A stretch of DNA of 64,000 nucleotides, taken from NCBI GenBank assembly GCA_965209015.1, contig OZ242367.1:620001-684000 (forward strand), given 5' to 3'. The position numbers and the translations under genes were made by a program. Below the pieces are notes generated by a model that saw only the letters and a program-made list of their open reading frames with translations, did no database searches and was not told the DNA's origin. Shown here in pieces: positions 19,501-28,135 of the stretch (positions within the stretch are counted from its first letter, which is position 1; each line of letters starts with the position of its first letter). This DNA is from Bin80 sp965209015 (lineage in GTDB: Bacteria > Bacteroidota > Rhodothermia > Rhodothermales > Bin80).

Positions 19501-22500
19501 GTAAACAATCATGTGGATGCACCAGACAAGACGGTGCAAGTGCACGGTGAGGCAACGAACCCTCAAGGGGTAACCAACCCTACGGAGGTTGAACTCACCA
19601 TTAGGGATGACGAAGATACGCCAACAGTGTTGCTCAGTCTCTCCCCCATCTCTATCAGCGAAAATGAAGAGAGTTCAACGGTCACGGCAATGCTCAGCCA
19701 TGCCTCCAGCAATCAAACCACGATCACCATTTCGGCCCTTCCAGATCCGCCCACAACGGCGTCAGATTACACGCTGAGTGGCAACACGCTCACGATTGCG
19801 GCAGGGGAGACCGAGAGTACTGGATTAGTGACGATCACGGCAGAAAATAACTCGGTGAATGCACCAGAAAAGAAGGTACAAGTGCAGGGCGAAGCGATAA
19901 ATTCCCATGGGATCAGTCAACCCGAAAGTGTGCAACTCACGATCATAGATGACGATGAAGTACCCATTGTAAACCTTCGTCTCTCATCAACTTCTATCGG
20001 TGAAAATGAAGAGAGTACAACTCTATCCGCAACGCTCAGCCATGCCTCCGGTGTCCCAACCACAATCACGATCATAGCATCACCAACTTTGCCGGCTCTG
20101 GATTCGGACTATACACTGAGTAGCAGTACGCTCACGATTGCGGCGGGGGAGACGAGTAGCACCGGCACCGTGACGATCACGGCGGTGAACAACTCGGTGG
20201 ATGCGCCAGATAAGAGAGTAACGGTGCAGGGTGTGGCAACAAATCCAACAGGGGTTACACAACCGACCGATCTAGAACTTACAATCATAGATGATGAGGC
20301 AACACCAAAACTGACATTGGTCCTGTCTCCAGAATCAATCCGCGAAGATGCACAAGTATCCGCGGTGACGGCAACGCTGAGCCATCCCTCCAGCGCCGTG
20401 ACTACGGTCATGGTCTCGGCAGCAGCGGTGCCACCTTGGCAAGATTCGGAATATGCGCTGAGTGAAAATCCTATCCTAACAATTCCGGCGGGGGCAACCT
20501 TCAGTACAGGAACCGTCACGATCACGGCGGTGGACGACCATGTGGATACGCCAAATAAGGCCGTGCAGGTGCAGGGTGAGGCGACGAATGTGCAAGGAGT
20601 AACAGATCCTACGGCGCTGGAACTCACTATTCTTGATAATGAAGAGGCGCCGGCGGTGATGCTCAGTCTCTCGTCTACCTCCATCGGAGAGGATGCAGGT
20701 AGTACGATCGTAGGGGCGACGCTCAGCCATGCTTCCTGCGAAGAGACCACGGTCACGATCTCTGTGGAAGAGGCGACTCAGGAAACAGATTTTACGCTCA
20801 GTAGCAACTTGATAACGATTGAAGCGTGGGAGACGAAGAGTTCTGGAACGGTCACGATCACCGCAGTAGACAATGAGGTAAGTGCACCTGACAGGATAAT
20901 GCGACAGGTCCGAGGCGTGGCAGAGAATGTGCAGGGAATCACACAGCCAGCATCGGTAGAACTCATGATCATTGAGGACGAGGAAGCTCCGACGGTCACG
21001 CTCATCCTCTCATCCAACTCCATCAGCGAAAATGAAGAGAGTACGACCGTAACGGCAATGCTCAGCCATCCCTCCAGTGGGGTGACCACAGTCAGGGTAA
21101 CGGTTCTTCCTGATGCGCCTGCGACTGAATCAGATTATTCACTAAGTGACAATACGCTGACAATTCTGGCCGGAGCAACGACTACTTCCGAGTTGGTCAC
21201 GATCACGACCGAAGACAATAATGTAGATGCACTAGATAAGACAGTCACGGTACGGGGTGTGGCTGAGAATGCACAAGGGATTACAAATCCTGAGGATCTA
21301 GAGCTTACCATCACGGATGACGAAGATACGCCAATGGTCATGCTCCGTCTCTCATCTAACACCATCAGCGAATATGCAGGTAGCACAACTGTGACAGGAA
21401 TGCTTAGTCATCCTTCCAGTGCAGTGACCACGATCGTGGTTTCCGTTCGCCCCAGTGAGCAGGCTACGGCGACAGATTACGAACTGGGAGCAAGTCAGAC
21501 GCTCACCATTGCGGCGGGGGAGACCGAGAGCACCGGGCTAGTCACCATCACAGCGGTCGATAACGAGATAGATGCGCCGGATAAGACCGTGCAGGTGCAG
21601 GGAAGTGCGACAAATGTGCAGGGGATCACAGGTCCATCGGAAGTGGAGCTCACGATCACAGATGAGGATGCAGCCCCCACGGTCACACTTGTCTTATCTT
21701 CGACATCCATCCGCGAGGGAGGAGAGAGTACAACGGTGACGGCAATCCTGAGCCGTCCCTCCGGCAAGGTGACCACGGTTGAGGTGACGACCCTTCCCGA
21801 TGCGCCAGCTACCAATGTGGATTATTCACAGAATGGCACCACGCTGACGATTCCGCCCGGAGCAACAGGTAGTACAGGGCTAGTGACGATCACTTCGGTA
21901 GACAACCAAGTGGACACCCCAGATAAGACGGTGCAGGTGCAAGGCACGGCGACGAATGTGCTAGGGATCATAGGTCCGACGGAGCTGGAACTCATGATCA
22001 TGGATGATGACGAGGCACCGCGGGTGACGCTCCTTCTCTCGTCTTCCTTGATTGGAGAAGATGGAGAAACGACGACCGTGACGGCAACGCTGAATCGTCC
22101 CTCCAGTCAAGTAACCACGGTTGAGGTAACTACCCTCCCCAATGCACCCGCAACCGATTCGGATTATATACTGAGCATTAACACCACGCTGACGATTGCG
22201 GCGGGAGAGACCCGCAGTACTGGACTCGTGACAATCACCTCGGTGACGAATGATGTGGATGCACCAGATAAGACGTTACAGGTGAAGGGTATCTCCGCCA
22301 ATGAACAGGGGATAATAGATCCGGTGGATGTGAAATTAACGATCACGGACGGGACAGCGCCTCCGGCAGTCACACTGGTTCTCTCGCCTGCTTCGATCAG
22401 CGAAAATGCAGAGTCAACGACAGTTATAGCGACGCTGAACCGGGCTTCCAGTGAGGTAACGACGGTCACGGTGAACATCCTTCCCATTGAACCTGCATTC

Positions 22501-25500
22501 GCATCCGATTATGTAATGGATGGTAACACACTGACGATTGCCGCGGGGCAAACGAGCAGCACGGGGGCCGTGACGATTACAGCGGTGAATAACCTGATGG
22601 ATGCGCCAGACAAGACCATTCAACTACAGGGCACGGCAGTGAATGCACAGGGGATCACCAATCCTGCCAATGTGGAGTTGACCATTCTGGATGATGATGT
22701 GGCCCCTGCAGTGACACTGCTCCTTTCGCCGAACTCCATCAACGAAAATGCTGGGACGGCGACCGTCTCGGCAAGGCTCAACCATCCCTCTAGCGAAGCG
22801 ACCACGGTTGAGGTAATCGTGCTCCCCAATACACCGGCTCTAGATTCAGATTATGTGCTGAGTGGTAACACATTGACGATTGCAGCTGGAACAACCGAGA
22901 GTACTGGACGGATAACGATCACCGCAGTAGACAATGAGGTGAATGCACCAGATAAGATCGTGCAGGTGCAGGGCACCGCGACGAATGCGCAGGGAGTGAC
23001 TAATCCGACGAACATAGAGCTTACGATCATAGATGATGAGGATGTACCGACGGTGATACTAGCACTCATGTCCGCCTCCATCACAGAAAACGCTGGGATT
23101 ACGACCGTGACAGCAACGCTGAATCGTCCCTCCAGCGAGATCACTACGATCGTGATTTCGGCCCTCCCTAATGCATCGGCATCGGTGACGGACTTCGCAC
23201 TGAGCGGGAACCTGAGACTGACGATTGCAGCAGGAGCGACGATCAGTACAGGAGTAGTAACCATTACGGCAGTAGACAATGAAATAGATACGCCAGACAA
23301 AACGTTGCAAGTACAAGGCATTACAACGAATCGTCAGGGAGTGACCGGGCCGGAGGCGATAGAACTCACGATCACAGATGACGATCTATCACCGACAGTA
23401 ACCATCCATCTCTCACCTGTTTCTATTGCCGAAAATGCTGGGTTTACGACCGTCACTGCAACGTTAGATCGTCCTTCCAGCGAGGTGACTACGATTGATG
23501 TCACAGCCATTCCCAATGCACCAGCGACAGAGTTAGATTATACGCTAAGTGGTAGCACGCTGACGATTGCGGCAGGAGAAACGGGCAGTTCAGAGTTTGT
23601 GACGATCACGGCGAACGATAATGCGGTACATGCGCCAAACAAGACGATACAGGTGCAAGGCATAGCGACGAACCTCCATGGAGTCACCAATCCTATTGAT
23701 GCCGAACTCACGATCCTGGATGATGACTTGGCACCAACGGTGACACTCATGCTCTCGCAAAGTACCATCGGAGAAAATGCAGGTCAAACTGCTGTCACGG
23801 CTATGCTCAGCCGACCCTCCAGTGAGGCCGTCACAATTGAGGTGACGGTGCTTCCGAATTTGCCTGCCACCGAGTTAGACTATACGCAGAGTGGGAGCAC
23901 GCTGACGATTGCAGCAGGGGAGACGAGCAGTTCAGGGTTTGTGACGATCACGGCGGTGGACAATGCGACCGATGCACCAGACAAGACCGTACAGGTGGAA
24001 GGTTTTGTTACTAGTTCGCAGGGACTGGCCGGCTCGGCGGCAGTGCCGCTCACGATCACCGATGATGAAGCTACACCAACCTTGTCACTGGTGTTAGATC
24101 CCTCCACGATTGTGGAGAATGGAGGTAAGACAGAGGTCACTGCGCTGCTTAGTCATCCTTCTAGTGCTATGACTACGGTAGTGGTTTCGGCGCTTGCCAA
24201 TCCACCGGCGGTGGCATCGGATGTGGTGTTGAGTCAGAATACGATCTTGACCATTGCTACCGGAGAGACTGGAAGTACGGGTCTGGTGACCATCACCGCG
24301 GTGGATAATGCAGTGGACGGCCCCAACAAGACGGTTCAAGTGCAAAGCGTCGCCAAGAATACGCATGGGGTGACCGTACCCGCAGATGTCGTCCTGACCA
24401 TTACCGACGATGAGGTGATAAATCCAACCGTATCTCTGATTCTTACACCTGCTTCCATCACCGAAAACGACGGTCAAGCAACGGTGACCGCAACGCTGAA
24501 CCCTCCATCCAGCGCCATGACCACGATCATGGTTTCGGTTCTTCCTAATGCGCCAGCTACCGAATCTGATTATATGTTAAGTACCAATACCATGCTGACG
24601 ATTGTGGCGGGCGAGGCGGAGAGTACGGGATTGGTGACCATCACGGGGATAGACAACGAACTGATCGCACTGGATAAAACGGTGCAGGTGCAAGGCACGG
24701 CGACAAATATACAGGGGGTGAGCGGCCCGGCAGCGATGCAGCTTACCATCACGGATGATGAAGCGACACCGCCCGTGGCGATTACACTAACATCAACCTC
24801 CATCAGTGAGAATGCAGGGCAAACCAGTGTCACAGCCACCTTGAATCAAGTATTGGATATGGAGACCACGATTGCAATCTCGGTCTTGCCCGAGGCACCG
24901 GCCACAGACTCGGATTATCTACTGAGTGATAACGTAATACTCACCATTGCAGAGGGGGAGATTGAAAGTACAGGGCTGGTGACCATTACGGCGGTAGATA
25001 ATGGAGTGGATGCGCCGAACAAGACCGTGCAAGTGCAGGGTTCGGTCACAAGTGCGCAGGGAATCACAGGGCCAGCGCCGGTCAAACTCACTATCATTGA
25101 TGATGAGGAAGCACCAGCTGTAACACTACTTTTGGATCCCTTCACGATTGCAGAGAATGGAGGTATGACGAATGTCACAGCGGTACTAGATCAAGCATCC
25201 AGCGAGGAGACTACGATTACGGTGATGGTTCTCCCCGACGCGTTGGCTACGGAGTCGGATTATATGCTAAGTACTAACACAGTGCTAACCATTGATGCAG
25301 GGACAACGACCAGTCGGGGCACAGTAACCATCACTGCCGCAGATAATGAGGTAGATGCGCCAGACAAGAGTGTACAGGTTCAAGGAGTGGCGACGAATTC
25401 GCTTGGTGTCACAGATCCAATAGATGTGAAACTTACGATCACTGATGATGAGGAAGCTCCGAGGGTCACGCTGGTATTGGATCCAACAACAATTGATGAG

Positions 25501-27840
25501 AATGGGGGCATGACAACCGTTACGGCAATCCAAGACCAAACCTCCAGTGCAATGACCACGGTCGTGGTATCCGTACTTGCCAAGACGCCCGCGATGGATT
25601 CGGATTATCTGCTGAGTGACAACCGGACTCTGACCATTGCGGCGGGGCAGGTTTCCAGTTCGGGAGAGGTAACCATCACGGCATTGGACAATACATTGGA
25701 TGGCCCGGACAAGACATTGCAGTTGCAAGGCACGGCAACGAATCCCCAAGGAGTAACCCTACCCGTAGCCGTCACCCTCACGATCACCGATGACGATGAA
25801 TCTTTTCCGACAGCCCTCAATGCCATGGTGACCATGGAGGAGGATACATCTTATCCGTTCAGTATATCCGACTTTGGATACAGCGATCCAGAGGGGGATC
25901 CGATGGCAGCTATTCAAATTGAAAGGCATCCTGAAGTAGGAACGCTGACCTTGAACGGGACAGGGTTTCCCGCGGGTACACAGATCTCAGCAGACCAAAT
26001 CTCTTCGGGAGAGCTTGTCTTTACGCCGGTAGCGAACGCCTACGGTCCCGAGTACACGAACTTTGACTACAAAGTCAGCGATGAAACATCGGAGAGTCTG
26101 TTGGCGGCAGTAATGACGATTGATGTTACACCGACGAACGATGATGCAACGGGTCGGCCCCAGATCATTGGTTCCATGCAGTTGGGACAGGTACTCCAGG
26201 CTTCAGTGGAGGAGATTCAGGATCTGGACGGCATGCGTTTGGCACAAGCTCATGAGCCGGGATATGGCTATCACTATCAGTGGTTGCGGATAGAAGGGAG
26301 TATGAGTGAGCGGATTGGTGAGGGGAGCACATATGTCCCGGTAGAGACGGATGCGGGGGCAAGTCTGGTGGTCCAAGTTTCGTTTGTGGATGATGCAGGG
26401 TTTGAAGAGGTCGTGGAAAGTCTTCCGCGGCAGGTTCGCTATACAAGTCGGATCCGTACGGCATGGATGGGACGTTTAGGACGAACTGTGGCGGATCAGG
26501 TCTTACGGGCAGTACAATGCGAAGGACATCTGCGACGGTCCCAGCACAGTGAAGTCTATCTAGCGGGGCAGCCATTGACATTAGCCTCCTTGCCGAATTA
26601 TGTGCATGCACAAGAGGTCAAGCCGGATCAGCTTTCCTCTCTTCTTGGAAATACCGATCCAGTATATCGGCTAGGCCATACGTTGACACGGGAACGGCTA
26701 TTACATGGCAGTTCATTCCGGCATGGGATGCAGAATGGCAGCGGCATATCTCTTAGAGGGCATGGGTCAGTATCCCGAATTCAGGGAGCGGACGGGGCAT
26801 TGAACTTGGAGGGACGCGTGTCCAGTGGGATGTTGGGCGCAGATTGGATTGGACAAAAGGGGGGCTTGGGTGTACTGGTGGCCCATACACGCTCCGAGGG
26901 TGACTATTCAATGGCAGATGACGAAGGTGCGCTAACAGGTCACCTGACCGGAGTGTATCCGAATGGATGTTATGCGCTCTCTTCAGGGGTAACAGCGTGG
27001 GGAGTAGTCGGGTATGGACATGGATCCATGACCGTAGAACAGATTTCGACTCCGGTAGATTTGTGGATGGCTGGTGGGGGGATCTATGGACGAATTCGAA
27101 CCGTAACAAAGCAGGGATTAGAGCTTGGGATTCGTTCGGATGCCTTGATGGTGCAGATGTCTACAAGTGGGACCGAGGAGTTGTCGGAAGATCAGGCACA
27201 GGTGTCGCGGTTGCGACTGGGACTGCAGGGAACCATGCGGGGGATCCGTCTAGGAACACGATCTACGATTGAGCCGATGGCGGAGTTGGCCCTCCGCCAT
27301 GATGGTGGCGATGCAGAGACAGGATTCGGGGTGGATATGCAGGTCGGGTTCCTACTTTCGTCACCGGCGAGTGGGCTAAGCATGGAGGTGCGTACGCGCG
27401 CGGTGCTAACGCATCAAGACCTTGGACTCCAAGATCAAGGGCTTGCAGGGGCAGTGACCTGGGATACGCGCCCCCACTCCAGCGAGGGTTTTCAGATCCG
27501 AGTGGAGCACACCATCGGGGCAGGTGTCCTCGGTAGTGCGGAGCAGTTACTACGCGCCGAAACGATCCAGCCACAATATGCAGCCCATCAAGCGGGAGAC
27601 CTGAGAGTGCAGGCAGGCTACGGGTTTGCCCTGTTCTCCGAAGCACTAACCCTGAAACCAGAAGTTAGCCTCAGCGGACGGGGACAGCAACGCAGGTATG
27701 AGATGGGATGGAACCTTGCCAGAGCAGATGAACATCTGACCGATGTACAACTCTTTGTCGGTACAACTGGGCAAACGCAGCAAGACGCTCCTCTGCAAAT
27801 CCAACATCTGATCCGCCTGCAACTCAAGAGGCAGTTCTAA
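16522..27840 (+). CDS. giant LRR/Calx-beta surface protein with autotransporter-like barrel
   Basis: 3772-residue predicted surface adhesin. In order: an uncertain N-terminal stretch (1-90), signal-peptide-like segment (about 88-104, ending GSLWAQ), SwmB-like domain (about 105-213), LRR block (about 268-551; about 12 repeats of 24 residues), 22 Calx-beta-type repeats (about 576-3094; most are 114 residues, ending LTITDDE), a cadherin-like domain (about 3095-3210; EEDTSYPFSISDF), a linker, and a C-terminal barrel (about 3310-3772). The barrel has WMGRLGRTVADQVL, RLRLGLQGTMRG, RHDGGDAETGFG and a final Phe, which I recognise from autotransporter-like barrels. It shares its head with the T9SS-tailed protein upstream. 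The start is doubtful: compared with the paralog, one base is extra just before the signal peptide. Confidence 0.85.
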   Translation: MMFIVCRWCSRTIDHYINQMYLSNFQIIYTPLFVLNFLLSFVFSVKSIGSRVSGQDRSERGSQIFWIAGVFLPCRDSRKKWRHFCPIGLFLVLVSLFPGSLWAQDTTPPTVSSATVDETILVVNFNEGLASVSGLTNSAFTVKKMPSGGSEVDQTLIGTPTVRGRMVTLTLSSPVIASDRGTVTVSYTVPSDANATLRDAADNAVVDFTDQRVLNLEGGICPRSEGVRNLILDQITRVDLCDEITNTDLRNIVELNFSEQSGTPELKSGDLSGLTNLIRFVLRDKRVTNLQQDLFEGLTSLESLDLRNNSLTSLHEDLFDGLTNLRRLSLENNSLTELHENLFEGLSGLKKLYLDDNSLTNLHEDLFDGLSSLEILYLSRNSLTNLHEDLFDGLTSLEELDLRYVYPTSLHEDLFDGLTNLKILYLSYNSLTSLHEDLFEGLTGLTRLDLNNNSPTGLHEDLFEGLTNLEELRLNGNSLSDLHEDLFEGLTRLNLLNLAYNALAGLHEDLFEGLSNLRTVGLSYNSLMSLHEDLFEDIRSAIIVFVSYNSLTCIPSKILEQGNVTIRPSSLVACPDPTITLSLNHSTIGEEDEATEVTVTATLNVVQATTTPVTVSVGSGTATSGTDFTAVSDFMISIPANTLSATGTFTLTPTSDTVDEPDETVMITGTSTVEDVTVNEPRLTIMDDDAAPTVTLHLSPTSIGENAGSSTVTATLNHPSSEETTVTISVDPTSPATASDYALSGSTLTIAAGATESTETVTITAEDNDVIAPGKIVTVQGTASNTQGIIDPTDVELTITDDDLELTVTLNLSSSSISENEASTTVTATLNHVSTEETTITISVEAISPATASDYTLSRSTLTIAAGETESTETVTITAVDNPVDAPDKTIQVQGTATNAQGVTGPAAVELTITDDEEAPTMTLNLASVSIAEDGESTTVTAMLSHPSSEETMITVSVLPDVPATTADYTLSNSALTIAAGATESTETVIISTVNNHVDAPDKTVQVHGEATNPQGVTNPTEVELTIRDDEDTPTVLLSLSPISISENEESSTVTAMLSHASSNQTTITISALPDPPTTASDYTLSGNTLTIAAGETESTGLVTITAENNSVNAPEKKVQVQGEAINSHGISQPESVQLTIIDDDEVPIVNLRLSSTSIGENEESTTLSATLSHASGVPTTITIIASPTLPALDSDYTLSSSTLTIAAGETSSTGTVTITAVNNSVDAPDKRVTVQGVATNPTGVTQPTDLELTIIDDEATPKLTLVLSPESIREDAQVSAVTATLSHPSSAVTTVMVSAAAVPPWQDSEYALSENPILTIPAGATFSTGTVTITAVDDHVDTPNKAVQVQGEATNVQGVTDPTALELTILDNEEAPAVMLSLSSTSIGEDAGSTIVGATLSHASCEETTVTISVEEATQETDFTLSSNLITIEAWETKSSGTVTITAVDNEVSAPDRIMRQVRGVAENVQGITQPASVELMIIEDEEAPTVTLILSSNSISENEESTTVTAMLSHPSSGVTTVRVTVLPDAPATESDYSLSDNTLTILAGATTTSELVTITTEDNNVDALDKTVTVRGVAENAQGITNPEDLELTITDDEDTPMVMLRLSSNTISEYAGSTTVTGMLSHPSSAVTTIVVSVRPSEQATATDYELGASQTLTIAAGETESTGLVTITAVDNEIDAPDKTVQVQGSATNVQGITGPSEVELTITDEDAAPTVTLVLSSTSIREGGESTTVTAILSRPSGKVTTVEVTTLPDAPATNVDYSQNGTTLTIPPGATGSTGLVTITSVDNQVDTPDKTVQVQGTATNVLGIIGPTELELMIMDDDEAPRVTLLLSSSLIGEDGETTTVTATLNRPSSQVTTVEVTTLPNAPATDSDYILSINTTLTIAAGETRSTGLVTITSVTNDVDAPDKTLQVKGISANEQGIIDPVDVKLTITDGTAPPAVTLVLSPASISENAESTTVIATLNRASSEVTTVTVNILPIEPAFASDYVMDGNTLTIAAGQTSSTGAVTITAVNNLMDAPDKTIQLQGTAVNAQGITNPANVELTILDDDVAPAVTLLLSPNSINENAGTATVSARLNHPSSEATTVEVIVLPNTPALDSDYVLSGNTLTIAAGTTESTGRITITAVDNEVNAPDKIVQVQGTATNAQGVTNPTNIELTIIDDEDVPTVILALMSASITENAGITTVTATLNRPSSEITTIVISALPNASASVTDFALSGNLRLTIAAGATISTGVVTITAVDNEIDTPDKTLQVQGITTNRQGVTGPEAIELTITDDDLSPTVTIHLSPVSIAENAGFTTVTATLDRPSSEVTTIDVTAIPNAPATELDYTLSGSTLTIAAGETGSSEFVTITANDNAVHAPNKTIQVQGIATNLHGVTNPIDAELTILDDDLAPTVTLMLSQSTIGENAGQTAVTAMLSRPSSEAVTIEVTVLPNLPATELDYTQSGSTLTIAAGETSSSGFVTITAVDNATDAPDKTVQVEGFVTSSQGLAGSAAVPLTITDDEATPTLSLVLDPSTIVENGGKTEVTALLSHPSSAMTTVVVSALANPPAVASDVVLSQNTILTIATGETGSTGLVTITAVDNAVDGPNKTVQVQSVAKNTHGVTVPADVVLTITDDEVINPTVSLILTPASITENDGQATVTATLNPPSSAMTTIMVSVLPNAPATESDYMLSTNTMLTIVAGEAESTGLVTITGIDNELIALDKTVQVQGTATNIQGVSGPAAMQLTITDDEATPPVAITLTSTSISENAGQTSVTATLNQVLDMETTIAISVLPEAPATDSDYLLSDNVILTIAEGEIESTGLVTITAVDNGVDAPNKTVQVQGSVTSAQGITGPAPVKLTIIDDEEAPAVTLLLDPFTIAENGGMTNVTAVLDQASSEETTITVMVLPDALATESDYMLSTNTVLTIDAGTTTSRGTVTITAADNEVDAPDKSVQVQGVATNSLGVTDPIDVKLTITDDEEAPRVTLVLDPTTIDENGGMTTVTAIQDQTSSAMTTVVVSVLAKTPAMDSDYLLSDNRTLTIAAGQVSSSGEVTITALDNTLDGPDKTLQLQGTATNPQGVTLPVAVTLTITDDDESFPTALNAMVTMEEDTSYPFSISDFGYSDPEGDPMAAIQIERHPEVGTLTLNGTGFPAGTQISADQISSGELVFTPVANAYGPEYTNFDYKVSDETSESLLAAVMTIDVTPTNDDATGRPQIIGSMQLGQVLQASVEEIQDLDGMRLAQAHEPGYGYHYQWLRIEGSMSERIGEGSTYVPVETDAGASLVVQVSFVDDAGFEEVVESLPRQVRYTSRIRTAWMGRLGRTVADQVLRAVQCEGHLRRSQHSEVYLAGQPLTLASLPNYVHAQEVKPDQLSSLLGNTDPVYRLGHTLTRERLLHGSSFRHGMQNGSGISLRGHGSVSRIQGADGALNLEGRVSSGMLGADWIGQKGGLGVLVAHTRSEGDYSMADDEGALTGHLTGVYPNGCYALSSGVTAWGVVGYGHGSMTVEQISTPVDLWMAGGGIYGRIRTVTKQGLELGIRSDALMVQMSTSGTEELSEDQAQVSRLRLGLQGTMRGIRLGTRSTIEPMAELALRHDGGDAETGFGVDMQVGFLLSSPASGLSMEVRTRAVLTHQDLGLQDQGLAGAVTWDTRPHSSEGFQIRVEHTIGAGVLGSAEQLLRAETIQPQYAAHQAGDLRVQAGYGFALFSEALTLKPEVSLSGRGQQRRYEMGWNLARADEHLTDVQLFVGTTGQTQQDAPLQIQHLIRLQLKRQF
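18247..25803 (+). repeat. 22 Calx-beta-coding repeats, period about 342 bp
   Basis: By reading the protein I count 22 units. The first is shorter in type and matches the single Calx-beta domain of the paralog upstream; the next 21 are about 114 residues each with conserved SISENxxxTTVTA, LTIAAGxTxSTGxVTITAVDN and DAPDKTVQVQGxATN cores. Divergence is moderate and fairly even between units, so the array is not a fresh expansion. Confidence 0.85.
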
Positions 27841-27885
27841 GGTCTATAGAATCTGTCCAAATGATCAACCCTATTGAAGAATACA

Positions 27886-27924
27886 CACTCCCCCGAAGGC
27901 TCCACATGAGAATTCGGGGGAGTG
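27886..27924. terminator. 12-bp stem hairpin after the giant gene (copy 2 of a small repeat)
   Basis: CACTCCCCCGAA pairs perfectly with TTCGGGGGAGTG around a 15-base loop, 45 bases after the stop. No T-run follows on the plus strand. It may terminate transcription with help of Rho, or be a dispersed repeat: the inner stem, loop size and ATGAGAA match the element at 11,485-11,511. Confidence 0.5.
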
Positions 27925-28135
27925 AATAGGTATCCCTGTGAATAGTTCGGTCGGAAACTATAAAAATTTGCCCTCTAAACAATCTCTTATCTCTGAGCCT
28001 CAGACATATCCATGAATGAATCAAGAACGAATCTTCTCCCATGCTAGATTCATTCAGGGGTAGGAGATCTGTTAGGTTTCCAAGATATTATATCTATATT
28101 GTTGCTTTAGTTGATTAACGATACAGATAGTCTCT

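Noticed and set aside
18339..25835. Many minus-strand frames of 60-215 codons inside the giant gene
   Set aside because: They recur with the 342-base repeat and encode low-complexity Val/Ser or His/Arg-rich strings; shadows of the Calx-beta codons.
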